Origin: an uncultured Prochlorococcus sp.
Lineage (GTDB): Bacteria > Cyanobacteriota > Cyanobacteriia > PCC-6307 > Cyanobiaceae
Assembly: GCA_902572825.1 (NCBI GenBank)
Contig: CACGHD010000016.1
Location: 1 to 33,706 of the forward strand
Length of the DNA: 33,706 nt
Direction: 5' to 3'
The notes under the pieces were generated by a model. It was not told the DNA's origin, did no database searches, and saw nothing but the letters and a program-made list of their open reading frames with translations. The translations under genes were made by a program, and so were the position numbers. Positions 1 through 8,605 of the stretch are shown here, piece by piece; position 1 is the first letter of the stretch, and every line of letters begins with the position of its first letter.

Positions 1-204
1 CATAGATTGCCTGGAGCAACTTTTGATTCACTTCTTCGAGAGGCTCTTGAAGCTTGTGCAGTTGATGAGAGTTCTGAAGAAAATCAAGTTATTGATGAGC
101 CTAAAGAAACTGTAAAAATTATGGATATACCCTCTTCCAACACTAATGCTTCACTTGTTGTTAGTATCGACTCAAGTGATGATTCTAAGAATGACTCTAT
201 TTGA
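1..204 (+). CDS. C-terminal end of an unknown protein (5' truncated)
   Basis: The frame is open from the first base and stops at 202-204, so this is the 3' end of a gene beginning outside the window; the TTG at position 7 need not be its start. The visible tail is strongly acidic and rich in Ser, Asp and Glu, with no recognisable domain, and looks like a flexible C-terminus. I cannot assign a function. Its last 14 bases overlap the start of the small cysteine-containing ORF that follows, which suggests the two are co-transcribed. Confidence 0.45.
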   Translation, partial: HRLPGATFDSLLREALEACAVDESSEENQVIDEPKETVKIMDIPSSNTNASLVVSIDSSDDSKNDSI

Positions 205-358
205 TTCAACACAAGAGTTAATAAACTTTAAAGACCAAAATAATTCAAAAATTAACCTTACTTCAGAGAAAGATCCCATTTTATGTAATCATTGCAAAAG
301 GACTGCTTCAAATGGTGTTAGATGTTTAGGAATGTGTGTAGCAGATAATGATTACTAA
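191..358 (+). CDS. Small four-cysteine protein, function unknown (55 aa)
   Basis: A short frame starting with ATG at 191. An upstream in-frame ATG at 146 would add 15 hydrophobic residues but would lie deeper in the preceding gene. The C-terminal half carries C32-x2-C35 and C45-x3-C49, a spacing compatible with a small zinc- or iron-binding knuckle; the N-terminal half is polar. It overlaps the preceding gene by 14 bases, a common arrangement for translational coupling. No family is recognised. The cysteine pattern argues against a random ORF, but the short length and AT-rich background keep confidence moderate. Confidence 0.5.
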   Translation: MTLFDSTQELINFKDQNNSKINLTSEKDPILCNHCKRTASNGVRCLGMCVADNDY

Positions 359-569
359 AATAATTCAAATTTTTATATAATTAATCTTGTGAAAATAATT
401 AATAAATTAATTAAATTTTATTTATTAATAGATATCGGGTATTATTTATCAATAAATTATGAAAAGATCATTTTTCTATATATCAATAAGTAATTGAAAC
501 TTTATACCTTTTATTTCAAATTGAAGTTCTTAGAAAACTTCATAATTAAATGTGTAAAAAAATTTAATA
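359..569. other. AT-rich spacer with an AT-only inverted repeat
   Basis: No convincing gene is seen between the small cysteine ORF and tRNA-Cys. An inverted repeat of two 10-base arms (398-407 and 420-429) consists only of A and T, so it would form a weak hairpin. It may be a terminator or processing signal, or chance in such AT-rich DNA. A frame running through here into the downstream gene also reads through the tRNA and is not real coding sequence in this part. Confidence 0.4.
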
Positions 570-640
570 AGGCGGCACCCAGATTCGAACTGGGGATAAA
601 GGATTTGCAATCCTCTGCCTTACCACTTGGCCATGCCGCC
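570..640 (-). tRNA. tRNA-Cys (anticodon GCA)
   Basis: On the minus strand the sequence folds into a full cloverleaf. A 7-bp acceptor stem (GGCGGCA with TGCCGCC), a T arm CCCAG-TTCGAAT-CTGGG and an anticodon stem GAGGA/TCCTT around loop TTGCAAA give anticodon GCA. The base after the acceptor stem is U, the expected Cys discriminator. CCA is not encoded. It lies head-to-head with the glycosyltransferase-like gene starting at 683, so their promoters share the short space between them or lie within each other. Confidence 0.95.
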
Positions 641-682
641 GAAAAAGATTCGATTGAGTCTTTTTATGATCTTAACAGTAAG

Positions 683-1912
683 GTGTCTCATTCTCTGTTA
701 TTTATATGCAATGGTCATGGAGAAGATGTAATAGCATCGGAGATAATAAAAAGATTATTAAAAAAAATAAAAAATAAAAATATTGAAGTTTTGCCGTTAG
801 TAGGAAATGGAAATGTATTTAATTCCATAAAATCAACGAATTTTCGTAAAATAGGATTTTTAAAAGAGCTGCCTAGTGGAGGTTTTAGTAATCAAAGTCT
901 GAAGGGATTTGTGCTTGATTTGTTTGCAGGATTTTTAATCGATAATTTAAGAAATTTTCTACTTGTAAAACAGAAGTCAAAAAATAACTGCAAAATTATA
1001 GCAGTAGGCGATTTCTTGCCATTACTCTTCGCTTGGAGTTCAGAATGCGAATTTAGTTTCATTGGAACTCCTAAAAGTGATCATACTTGGAGTAGTGGGC
1101 CAGGTTGGGATTTTAGTGATTTTTATCATAAGTTGAAAGGTTCTGAATGGGATCCATGGGAAATGTTTTTAATGAAATCTCCAAGATGTAAAAATTTAAT
1201 TATGAGAGATAAAATTACAGCTAATAATTTAAATAAAAAAAAGATTGATGCAAAATACTTGGGTAATCCAATGATGGATTTTGTTAATGCAACAAACGAA
1301 AAGATATCAAATATTATTTCTTTTAAAAGGATTATTTTGTTAGTTGGAAGTAGATATCCTGAAGCTCTTAAAAATCTTGATAATTTTTTAAATTGTTTGC
1401 AAGATTTTGATTTTTCAAATGATTTGGTAATACTTTTGCCTTTGAGCATTAATGCGAATGTGATTCAAATTCAAAGTTATTTAAATAAATATGGTTTTAT
1501 AAAACAGAGTAAAGTTAAATTTCTAATTGATGAAGATTCAGTGTGGAAAAAGAAAGATCATTTTGTAGTGATTGGAAAAGGTAAATTCAATTCATGGGCC
1601 AATATGGCAGAAGTTGGATTGTCTAATGCAGGAACTGCTACAGAGCAAATTGCTGGCCTTGGAATTCCATCTCTTTCATTACCTGGATCTGGACCGCAAT
1701 TTACAAAATCATTTGCAAAAAGGCAATCAAGATTATTGGGAGGTAGTGTTTTAGTCTGCGATAACAAAAAAATTCTCTTAAAACGTTTAAGTTTACTTTT
1801 AAAAGGAAAAGTTGATAGGTTAGAACAAGCAAAAATCGGAAAAAAAAGAATGGGGGAATCCGGAGCAAGTAAGAAAATCGTAGATGCAATAAACCTTCAT
1901 TTGTTATCTTAG
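683..1912 (+). CDS. Lipid-A-disaccharide-synthase-related glycosyltransferase-like protein
   Basis: About 409 aa. The N-terminus has the CNGHGED motif (residues 9-15) and the C-terminal half has GLSNAGTATEQIAGLG followed by a glycine- and proline-rich LPGSGPQF segment. This matches the cyanobacterial LpxB-related family with a GT-B-like fold and UDP-sugar-binding-type C-terminal domain. The family resembles LpxB, but its substrate is unproven. The open frame extends upstream through the antisense of tRNA-Cys, so the true start must be downstream of it. GTG at 683 is the only sensible in-frame start before the conserved motif, and there is no ATG. A role in envelope or glycolipid synthesis is inferred from family only. 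Confidence 0.75.
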   Translation: MSHSLLFICNGHGEDVIASEIIKRLLKKIKNKNIEVLPLVGNGNVFNSIKSTNFRKIGFLKELPSGGFSNQSLKGFVLDLFAGFLIDNLRNFLLVKQKSKNNCKIIAVGDFLPLLFAWSSECEFSFIGTPKSDHTWSSGPGWDFSDFYHKLKGSEWDPWEMFLMKSPRCKNLIMRDKITANNLNKKKIDAKYLGNPMMDFVNATNEKISNIISFKRIILLVGSRYPEALKNLDNFLNCLQDFDFSNDLVILLPLSINANVIQIQSYLNKYGFIKQSKVKFLIDEDSVWKKKDHFVVIGKGKFNSWANMAEVGLSNAGTATEQIAGLGIPSLSLPGSGPQFTKSFAKRQSRLLGGSVLVCDNKKILLKRLSLLLKGKVDRLEQAKIGKKRMGESGASKKIVDAINLHLLS

Positions 1913-1948
1913 TAAATGGCACAAGCTTATTAATTATTAATTCTTTAT

Positions 1949-2215
1949 ATGTATCCAATCAATGATCGGCAATATCTAAAAATTTGTGCAGAGATTGCAA
2001 AACTTATGAGTATCAGCTTATCTTCTGCTAAGAAGAAAGTAGAAATTCAAATTGCAAAAGAAGGCTCGAAATCTATCCAAGAAAAAATACAAGTTGCGCA
2101 AAATGTTTTAAAAATTTGTGAAAAAAATGATGGAGATAAACTAAGTTCTTCAAGAATACTTGATAAGCTTATGGAAACTCTTGATGGTGAAGATAATTTT
2201 TTAACTGAAGATTGA
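1949..2215 (+). CDS. Small conserved-looking hypothetical protein (88 aa)
   Basis: ATG start 36 bases after the LpxB-related gene, same strand, so probably the same transcript. The protein is predicted to be helical, rich in Lys, Glu and Ser, with two cysteines (residues 12 and 56) and no membrane segment or signal peptide. Its length and lysine/glutamate balance look like a real soluble small protein. I do not recognise a domain. It is convergent with the RNase D gene, with only 3 bases between the two stop codons. Confidence 0.6.
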   Translation: MYPINDRQYLKICAEIAKLMSISLSSAKKKVEIQIAKEGSKSIQEKIQVAQNVLKICEKNDGDKLSSSRILDKLMETLDGEDNFLTED

Positions 2216-2218
2216 TTA

Positions 2219-2854
2219 TTAATGTTCAAATATATTTGAGAATTTTAGTATGTCCAATTCAGCATGTACAGAAACTGTTTCGAAACATTTTTGAGCTAAT
2301 TGATATCTATTCTCTCTTTCTAAGATAACTTTTAATTTATGCATAGCTTCAATTAAATATCTAACATCATTTGCTGCATAATCTAATTGATCTTTTGTTA
2401 AATCTTCGTTGCTACCCCAATCACTACTTTGCGAGCTTTTGTCCAGTTCTATACCTAGCAATTCATTAATTAAATCCTTTAAACCGTGTTTATTTGTATA
2501 AGTTCTTGCTAACTTACTAGCAATTTTTGTACAAAAGATATTTTTTGTATTAATTTCAAGATTGCATTTTAGAGCTGCTACATCAAATCTCGCATAGTGA
2601 AATATTTTAGTAATTTTGTCATTTTCAAGAAGTGCTTTTAAATGAGGTGAAGAAGATGTATTGAGTTGGATTTTTATACAGGATGTCTTTTTAAATTCAT
2701 TGCATATTTGTACTAAACAGAGTCTATCTCTTCCATGAATTAAACCCATTGCTTCAGTGTCAATGGCCAAGTAGGATGATTTTTTATAAAGATTGTATAA
2801 ATCTGTTGTTAAATCGCTATAAAGAAGATCAATATTTTTATTTTCAATAGTCAT
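2219..2854 (-). CDS. RNase D-like 3'-5' exonuclease (catalytic domain only)
   Basis: This 211-aa protein has the DEDDy exonuclease motifs: IDTE (D32, E34), FHYARFD (D91) and the Exo III motif DYAANDVRYL (Y159, D163). These residues coordinate two metal ions for 3'-5' hydrolysis of RNA ends. E. coli RNase D is about 370 aa with HRDC domains after the nuclease. This protein stops right after the nuclease domain, so it is the minimal form. The likely role is trimming of stable RNA precursors such as tRNA 3' ends, which matters here because the tRNAs do not encode CCA. ATG start at 2854. Confidence 0.85.
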   Translation of the reverse strand: MTIENKNIDLLYSDLTTDLYNLYKKSSYLAIDTEAMGLIHGRDRLCLVQICNEFKKTSCIKIQLNTSSSPHLKALLENDKITKIFHYARFDVAALKCNLEINTKNIFCTKIASKLARTYTNKHGLKDLINELLGIELDKSSQSSDWGSNEDLTKDQLDYAANDVRYLIEAMHKLKVILERENRYQLAQKCFETVSVHAELDILKFSNIFEH

Positions 2855-2959
2855 TTTTAATAAGTATTTAAAGTAATTTAAGATTTAGAGTATTATTTAA
2901 GATTTTATTTAATTAAGGATTTTTACATAGGAATATTTTACAGAATAATTCTAAAAAAT

Positions 2960-2965
2960 TATAAT
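2960..2965 (+). promoter_or_regulatory. Candidate -10 box for the CCB-like gene
   Basis: A perfect TATAAT lies about 50 bases before the ATG at 3016, followed immediately by TATGAT. It sits in the 161-bp divergent spacer between the RNase D and CCB-like genes. No clear -35 hexamer is seen, as is usual for picocyanobacterial promoters. In DNA this AT-rich such matches are common, so this is tentative. Confidence 0.35.
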
Positions 2966-3015
2966 ATGATGTAACTTTAATTTTTATTGTCGAGTTACTA
3001 GGAAAAATTTAATTA

Positions 3016-3573
3016 ATGTCCTATTCATTAAATTCAACATTATTGCTAACAATTCTCTTGGCCATAGGATTATTTTTTTTTCTTAGGGCTTCCAGTAAAG
3101 ATAGAACAACTATCGTTGAGATTTCATCTTCCCAGAAGCCAGTCAAGGTTTTAAATGGTTTATGTGAATGGCTTAATTTGAGGGGATGGAAGCAAACAGG
3201 AGGAGATTTTGAACAAAGAATTCTAACATTTAAGGGTCAAGTTGTTTCTAGTAGATTTTTAGCAATTTTTTTAGGTTTTCTTGGTGGTTTTGGTTCTTGT
3301 GCTTTGGGATTAGTAATTATTCAAATATATCCTGAATTAGGTTGGTGGCCTATTCTTTTGGGATTAATTGGTGGCCCTTTGTCTGGAATAGTTTATTTTA
3401 AAAAATCAGCAAGAGAGGAGAAATTTGAATTAAGGTTGATCAACGAAAATGAAAATGATTCAACTTTCATGAGGCTAAGAGCGCATAGGGATGAATTGAT
3501 CTCTTTAGAAAATGAACTTGGAGAAAAACTCCAGTTGAAAAGTGACGGTTCTTTATTTAAAACACCTATTTAA
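3016..3573 (+). CDS. CCB2/CCB4-like cofactor assembly factor for cytochrome b6f
   Basis: A 185-aa membrane protein. One N-terminal hydrophobic segment (about 7-25) is followed by a short polar domain containing WLNLRGW and a FEQRILTFKGQVVSSRFLA stretch. Two further hydrophobic segments (about 82-103 and 110-127) and a charged C-terminal tail follow. This layout resembles the cyanobacterial and plastid CCB2/CCB4 family (formerly DUF2930), which helps attach haem c' covalently to cytochrome b6 at the thylakoid membrane. Assignment is from overall pattern rather than a catalytic motif. It is followed convergently by hemF, a haem-biosynthesis gene, which fits but does not prove the role. Confidence 0.65.
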   Translation: MSYSLNSTLLLTILLAIGLFFFLRASSKDRTTIVEISSSQKPVKVLNGLCEWLNLRGWKQTGGDFEQRILTFKGQVVSSRFLAIFLGFLGGFGSCALGLVIIQIYPELGWWPILLGLIGGPLSGIVYFKKSAREEKFELRLINENENDSTFMRLRAHRDELISLENELGEKLQLKSDGSLFKTPI

Positions 3574-3601
3574 AATACGTTAAAAAGTTATTCGATAATT
3601 T

Positions 3602-4630
3602 TTAATCAAAAATATTATTATCTATACAGAATTTCTCTAACTCTTTATCATTTAACCAATCTTGGGGTTTTGTAAAAATTGATGTGAGAAATTCCTCTCG
3701 AGAACCTTTTTTAGCTTTATATCCATATTCCCATCTAGCTAAAGGCGGTAAGGACATTAATATAGATTCAGTTCTGCCATTTGTTTGTAGTCCAAAAATC
3801 GTTCCTCTATCCCAAACTAAATTGAATTCGACGTATCTACCTCTTCGATATAGCTGGAATTCTCTTTCATGAGAAGTATATTTTTGAGAAGCTCTGTTTT
3901 CAATAATTGGCAGATAAGAAGGTAGGAATGCTTGCCCACAGTTTTCCGCTAAAGAAAATAAATTATCCCAGTTTAAATTTGTTTTGCCAATATTTTCTGA
4001 AGCTTTTGATGCCTCTCCATTTTGATTATTTCCTCTATAAATATTGCCTGAACCATCTTGATAATCATAAAAAATACCTCCTATGCCTCGGGATTCATTT
4101 CTATGCTTCAAGAAAAAATATTCGTCACACCATGGTTTGAAAACTTTATGCAAATCTTTACCAACTTTCTCACAAGCTTTTTTATGCTCGTTATGAAAAA
4201 TCCTTACATCAGAAAGATAAGGATAAAAAGGGGTTAAGTCAGCACCTCCCCCAAACCACCAAACAGGACCAGCTTCGAAATATCGATAATTAAGATGAAC
4301 TGTTGGAATATAAGGATTCTTAGGATGCAACACCATTGAAGTTCCCGTAGCAAACCATTCATGACCTTTTGCTTCTGGTCTTTGAGAGATTATAGATTGA
4401 GGTAATTCTTTTCCCCGTACTTCCGAAAAATTTACTCCTGCTTGCTCAAAAATAGAACCATTTTTCAATACCCTTGATCTTCCACCACCACCTTCGTTTC
4501 TTAGCCAGGATTCTTCTATAAATTTCCCTTTGCCATCTACATCTTCAAGCCCTGAACAAATTTTGTTTTGTAGAGTTAATAAGAGATTTTTAGTTTTTTC
4601 TCTCGAGTTTGTAGGAGGTTCTTTTAACAT
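3602..4630 (-). CDS. hemF: Oxygen-dependent coproporphyrinogen III oxidase
   Basis: 342 aa, full length for the family. Signature segments are present: the [20 protein letters not shown] block, [15 protein letters not shown], and [10 protein letters not shown], plus a C-terminal [17 protein letters not shown] block. The enzyme oxidatively decarboxylates coproporphyrinogen III to protoporphyrinogen IX using O2, a step leading to haem, chlorophyll and bilins. ATG start at 4630. It is transcribed divergently from mrp across a 157-bp spacer carrying candidate -10 boxes for both directions. Confidence 0.95.
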   Translation of the reverse strand: MLKEPPTNSREKTKNLLLTLQNKICSGLEDVDGKGKFIEESWLRNEGGGGRSRVLKNGSIFEQAGVNFSEVRGKELPQSIISQRPEAKGHEWFATGTSMVLHPKNPYIPTVHLNYRYFEAGPVWWFGGGADLTPFYPYLSDVRIFHNEHKKACEKVGKDLHKVFKPWCDEYFFLKHRNESRGIGGIFYDYQDGSGNIYRGNNQNGEASKASENIGKTNLNWDNLFSLAENCGQAFLPSYLPIIENRASQKYTSHEREFQLYRRGRYVEFNLVWDRGTIFGLQTNGRTESILMSLPPLARWEYGYKAKKGSREEFLTSIFTKPQDWLNDKELEKFCIDNNIFD

Positions 4631-4667
4631 GTATTTAGAAAATCTTGAAGAAAAAATTTTTTGGTTA

Positions 4668-4673
4668 ATTATA
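4668..4673 (-). promoter_or_regulatory. Candidate -10 box for hemF
   Basis: Reads TATAAT on the minus strand, about 38 bases upstream of the hemF ATG, giving a predicted 5' leader of about 30 bases. The plus-strand mrp candidate lies only 10 bases away, so the two promoters would be back to back. Only the hexamer supports it; no -35 element is evident. Confidence 0.35.
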
Positions 4674-4683
4674 AGTTTCCCTT

Positions 4684-4689
4684 TATAAT
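4684..4689 (+). promoter_or_regulatory. Candidate -10 box for the mrp-rodA-kinase cluster
   Basis: TATAAT on the plus strand, 98 bases before the mrp ATG, implying a leader of about 90 bases. The leader contains one unusually G-rich stretch (AGGGGGT) near 4699 in otherwise AT-rich DNA. No -35 hexamer is clear. Tentative. Confidence 0.3.
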
Positions 4690-4787
4690 TTCTCTTAGGG
4701 GGTCCTTATTGCCTATTATTTGATAGTTCGACATAGTTCTTAATCTTTTAAACAGTCGGCTACCTTGTCAAAATATTTAAAAATTTA

Positions 4788-5858
4788 ATGACCACAATAG
4801 AAGATGCGAATTTTGCTTTACAAAAAGTTCTAGATGCTGGATCAAAGAAAAATGTAATTGAATTAGCTTGGATAAAGAACGTAAGAGTGACTATACCGAG
4901 AGTAATCGTAACATTATCATTACCATCATTTGCAAATTCTCAGAGAGATAGGATTGTACAAGAGGTTAGAAAAGTTCTACTGGATTTTGAAGATATTAAT
5001 GATGTACAAATAGAGATAGATAATAATCTTTCCAAAACAGAATCTCAAGGTCAAAGTAATGCACCTGAGTTGCAGAAGATAGAAGGTATTCGTCATATAA
5101 TAGCTGTTAGTAGTGGTAAAGGTGGAGTTGGGAAAAGTACCATTGCAGTTAATCTCGCTTGTTCTCTAGCTAAATTGGGATTAAAAACTGGTTTGCTGGA
5201 TGCAGATATATATGGACCTAATACTCCTTCAATGATGGGAGTTGCCGAACAGAATCCAAAGGTTACAGATGGTAGTGGCAGTGATCAAAGGTTAATACCA
5301 ATAAATAAATTTGGAATTTCATTGGTATCAATGGGTTTCCTTATAGAAGAAGGTCAGCCAGTTATATGGAGAGGACCAATGCTTAATAGTATTATCCGAC
5401 AATTTTTATACCAAGTTGAATGGAATAATCTTGATTTTTTGGTTATTGACTTGCCTCCAGGAACTGGAGACGCTCAAATATCCCTTTCTCAATCTGTTCC
5501 TATTTCTGGAGCTATTGTAGTCACAACTCCTCAACAAGTATCTTTGCAAGATGCAAGAAGGGGATTAGCAATGTTTAAACAACTCGGAGTACCTCTACTT
5601 GGAATTGTAGAAAATATGTCAATATTTATTCCCCCGGATATGCCAAGTAAAAAATATGAAATTTTTGGTAAAGGTGGTGGACAAATATTAGCAAAAGAAA
5701 ATGATTTGCCATTATTAGCCCAAATTCCTATTGAAATCCCTCTCGTTGATGAGAGCAATAAAGGAGTACCAATTTCAATAAGCCAGCCTAATAAAGAAAG
5801 TTCTGTTGTATTTGGTAATTTAGCTCAATTAATTAAGAATCAATTTGTTACTAGTTAA
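4788..5858 (+). CDS. mrp: Mrp/NBP35-family Fe-S cluster carrier ATPase
   Basis: 356 aa. Residues 1-80 form an MIP18/DUF59-type domain. A short linker leads to the P-loop ATPase domain with the deviant Walker A GKGGVGKS (110-117), DADIYGPNTPSMMG and DLPPGTGDAQ. The family carries Fe-S clusters to apo-proteins in the cytosol; the plastid relative HCF101 serves photosystem I. The C-terminal CxxC found in many Mrp/NBP35 proteins just after VENMS is absent; the same place reads IPPDMPSKKYEIFGKGGG, as in HCF101-like proteins. It is the first gene of a tight cluster, with rodA starting 3 bases after its stop. Confidence 0.9.
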   Translation: MTTIEDANFALQKVLDAGSKKNVIELAWIKNVRVTIPRVIVTLSLPSFANSQRDRIVQEVRKVLLDFEDINDVQIEIDNNLSKTESQGQSNAPELQKIEGIRHIIAVSSGKGGVGKSTIAVNLACSLAKLGLKTGLLDADIYGPNTPSMMGVAEQNPKVTDGSGSDQRLIPINKFGISLVSMGFLIEEGQPVIWRGPMLNSIIRQFLYQVEWNNLDFLVIDLPPGTGDAQISLSQSVPISGAIVVTTPQQVSLQDARRGLAMFKQLGVPLLGIVENMSIFIPPDMPSKKYEIFGKGGGQILAKENDLPLLAQIPIEIPLVDESNKGVPISISQPNKESSVVFGNLAQLIKNQFVTS

Positions 5859-5861
5859 TTG

Positions 5862-7133
5862 ATGTTTAGGAGAATATCTTTATTAAATAAAAGAGGATTT
5901 TTACAAAAAAAAGATCATTTTATTAGAGGTTTTTTATTTTCTCCACTGCTAATAATTCCTTTGTTTTTGGTTATTATTTCGGGTCTATTAATAAAAAGTA
6001 TTCAGGGTGATTTGTTAGTATCGAATTATTTAGTGCACATCCTAACTGGTTTTTTAGGTTATTTTTTAGCATTGTTTATTTCTTATATACCGTTAGAGAG
6101 AATTAGAAAGTATTTGGTTCCATTTTATTTGAGTACTCTAATATCCTTATTACTGATTTATTTTTTTGGGGTTTCAGTTTCTGGAGCTCAAAGATGGTTA
6201 AACTTTGGCATCTTTTCTTTTCAGCCTTCAGAAGTAGCTAAACTTAGTACTGTATTAACTCTTGCTTTAGTACTCGACAAAAAATTAATTCTAACGATAA
6301 AAGATTTAGTTTTGCCCTTATTAGTAGTAGCTGTTCCTTGGTTATTAATTTTCTTTCAACCGGACTTAGGTACTTCTTTAGTTTTACTCGTTTTGACAGG
6401 TGTCATGCTCTATTGGTCCCAAATGCCCATAGAGTGGATTTTGATATTAGTGTTTTTTATTGTGACGTCTACGTTATATCTAACTTTACCAATCCTTCTT
6501 ATTTTCTGGATTCCATTTATAGGATATCTTGCCTATAGATCTTCGAAAAAGAAAATTATTTTTTCTGTTCTCGCTATTTCGTCCCATTTATTAGTGGCAA
6601 AATTGACACCAATTTTGTGGGAATATGGCTTAAAAGAATATCAAAAAGATAGATTAGTTTTATTTTTAGATCCAAATAGAGATCCATTAGGTGGCGGATA
6701 TCATTTGATACAGAGTCAAATTGCAATTGGTTCTGGAGGATTATTTGGGACTGGTTTGCTACAAGGTAAGCTGACAAATTTACAATTTATACCGGAACAA
6801 CATACTGATTTTATATTCAGTGCTTTAGGCGAAGAATTAGGTTTTCTGGGGTGCATGTTAGTTTTATTTTTATTCTTTTTTTTGATTAAAAAACTTATTT
6901 ATACGGCAACTATTGCTAGGACTAATTTTGAATCCCTAATTGTCATTGGAATAAGCTCAATTTTTTTATTTCAAATAATTATTAACTTATTTATGACTAT
7001 TGGATTAGGACCAGTTACTGGTATTCCCCTTCCTTTTATGAGCTATGGTCGAACATCATTGGTTACTAATTTTATATCTATTGGACTTGTTTTATCTATC
7101 TTGAAACGTTCTCGATCACTAAGAAGTTTATGA
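5862..7133 (+). CDS. rodA: RodA, SEDS-family peptidoglycan glycosyltransferase
   Basis: A polytopic membrane protein of 423 aa with about ten hydrophobic segments. SEDS signatures are visible: GAQRWLNFG with FQPSEVAKL, FFQPDLGTSLV, the IAIGSGGLFGTGL...FIPEQHTDFIFSALGEELGF block and the C-terminal GLGPVTGIPLPFMSYG. RodA polymerises glycan strands from lipid II during cell elongation with a class B PBP. ATG at 5862 is preferred over the adjacent TTG at 5859. Its stop overlaps the kinase start by four bases (ATGA at 7130), so the two are probably translationally coupled. RodA rather than FtsW is chosen from overall likeness. Confidence 0.88.
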   Translation: MFRRISLLNKRGFLQKKDHFIRGFLFSPLLIIPLFLVIISGLLIKSIQGDLLVSNYLVHILTGFLGYFLALFISYIPLERIRKYLVPFYLSTLISLLLIYFFGVSVSGAQRWLNFGIFSFQPSEVAKLSTVLTLALVLDKKLILTIKDLVLPLLVVAVPWLLIFFQPDLGTSLVLLVLTGVMLYWSQMPIEWILILVFFIVTSTLYLTLPILLIFWIPFIGYLAYRSSKKKIIFSVLAISSHLLVAKLTPILWEYGLKEYQKDRLVLFLDPNRDPLGGGYHLIQSQIAIGSGGLFGTGLLQGKLTNLQFIPEQHTDFIFSALGEELGFLGCMLVLFLFFFLIKKLIYTATIARTNFESLIVIGISSIFLFQIIINLFMTIGLGPVTGIPLPFMSYGRTSLVTNFISIGLVLSILKRSRSLRSL

Positions 7134-8494
7134 AATCACAAATAACCATAAAAAAAATTCAAGACCTTTTGATTAAGGGAGTTCAAAATATATACGTGGA
7201 TGATGATACATCTAGAAGAATGTGGTGGGCTTCTTTAGAAATTATTCAAAAAGATTTCCTATCTCAGAATTCTAAACAGGGAGGGATTTGGGTTGCCTCG
7301 CCTTTGCCAGCTTTTAATGATAAAAAATTTTTAAATCAACTTCATGGATGGCTTTGGTCTCCTGAGGGGTTTCCATACTTTCAAAATGAGAATGCAGGTT
7401 TTTTACCAGTCAATAATTCAGATAAGATAAAAAAAGATTTCGATTTAGTTAGGAATTATAAAGTCTTAAGTCTTAGCCAAGAAGATGGTTATGAACCTTT
7501 TTTGATGATAATCACCTCAAATTTTCAATGCATATTATCAATTGTAGGAGAAAAAGATAAGAAAATTTTATTAATGAAGTGTGATGAAGAAAGCCTAAAA
7601 CTATCAATTGAATTAATGCACGCAAAATTAAATCATGTAAATTATGAGGAAGGATTAAAATTTCGTAATTCAATTAATAATTTAGGTAACCTTAATATCG
7701 ATAATCAATTTGAAAAATTATTTTGGCCAATATTATCAGCAAAATTAGCAAAAATTGCGCCGAACCATAATATACATAATTTTTCAAAAAACGACGAAAA
7801 AAATTTGCAAATAACTGAAGCAAAATTATTACGTGCAATATCTCATGAAGTAAGAACTCCTTTGACAACAATAAGAACCCTCATAAGTTCTACTTTAAAA
7901 AAATACAAGATGGACGAATCAATGAAAAATCGTTTGATTCAAATAGATAATGAATGTAATGAACAAATTGATCGGTTTGGTTTAATATTTAATGCAGCAG
8001 AATTAGTTAGTAATGAAGTTTCTTCATTAAATAACTTGGCAAAAATTAATTTATCTGAAATTTTTAAAAAGCTTTCTCCTTTATGGAATAAACAATTAAA
8101 TCGACGCGGGATTTCTTTAAAGCTTGATATCCCCACTCAACTTCCTCAAATTTTGAGTGATTCTGAAAAATTGGAATTAATGTTAAGTGGATTAATTGAT
8201 AAAAATACTAGAGGATTAAAAGAAGGCAGTACATTAATTTTAGAATTAAGACCAGCTGGTCAAAAACTTAAACTTCAACTTAAAGTACAAAAATTAGAGA
8301 GTAATCAAAAAGAAATTCTAAAAAAAGATATCGGTTCTGATCTTGGTCCTGTTTTAAATTGGAATCCTCAAACAGGTAGTTTACAACTCAGTCAAAATGC
8401 TACTCAAAAGTTATTAGCTAGTTTAGGAGGACATGTCACACAAAGGCGTGATACAGGTTTAACTGTATTTTTTCCGATTTCAGATTCAAAATAA
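7130..8494 (+). CDS. Histidine-kinase-like protein with degenerate ATPase domain
   Basis: 454 aa, soluble, with no membrane segment. The N-terminal sensor part contains an EPFLMIITSNFQCILSIVG stretch resembling DICT-type sensor domains (inference). A HisKA helix follows with ISHEVRTPLTTIR, phospho-acceptor H239. The C-terminal region is where HATPase_c belongs, but the N-box position reads LMLSGLIDKNTRG and lacks the metal-binding Asn, and no DxGxG or GxGxG nucleotide boxes are seen. Only the end (LLASLGGHVTQRRDTGLTVFFPI) looks like the usual GG...GGTxFxFxLP tail. Its start overlaps rodA, hinting at a link to envelope growth. It may sense and scaffold rather than autophosphorylate. Confidence 0.75.
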   Translation: MKSQITIKKIQDLLIKGVQNIYVDDDTSRRMWWASLEIIQKDFLSQNSKQGGIWVASPLPAFNDKKFLNQLHGWLWSPEGFPYFQNENAGFLPVNNSDKIKKDFDLVRNYKVLSLSQEDGYEPFLMIITSNFQCILSIVGEKDKKILLMKCDEESLKLSIELMHAKLNHVNYEEGLKFRNSINNLGNLNIDNQFEKLFWPILSAKLAKIAPNHNIHNFSKNDEKNLQITEAKLLRAISHEVRTPLTTIRTLISSTLKKYKMDESMKNRLIQIDNECNEQIDRFGLIFNAAELVSNEVSSLNNLAKINLSEIFKKLSPLWNKQLNRRGISLKLDIPTQLPQILSDSEKLELMLSGLIDKNTRGLKEGSTLILELRPAGQKLKLQLKVQKLESNQKEILKKDIGSDLGPVLNWNPQTGSLQLSQNATQKLLASLGGHVTQRRDTGLTVFFPISDSK

Positions 8495-8605
8495 AATGAG
8501 AAACAAGTTTTACATATATTAAATAATGTAGAAAATTTCCTGTAAATTTTGAATTTTGCAAAATATGAATGCTAATTTCTTATTATAAATATCTTAAAAT
8601 CAAGG

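Noticed and set aside
494..682. Open frame joined to the front of the LpxB-related gene
   Set aside because: It reads through the antisense of a complete tRNA-Cys and encodes no conserved sequence.
1126..1449. 107-residue minus-strand ORF inside the LpxB-related gene
   Set aside because: Shadow of the coding strand; low-complexity hydrophobic/Lys-rich composition with no recognisable motif.
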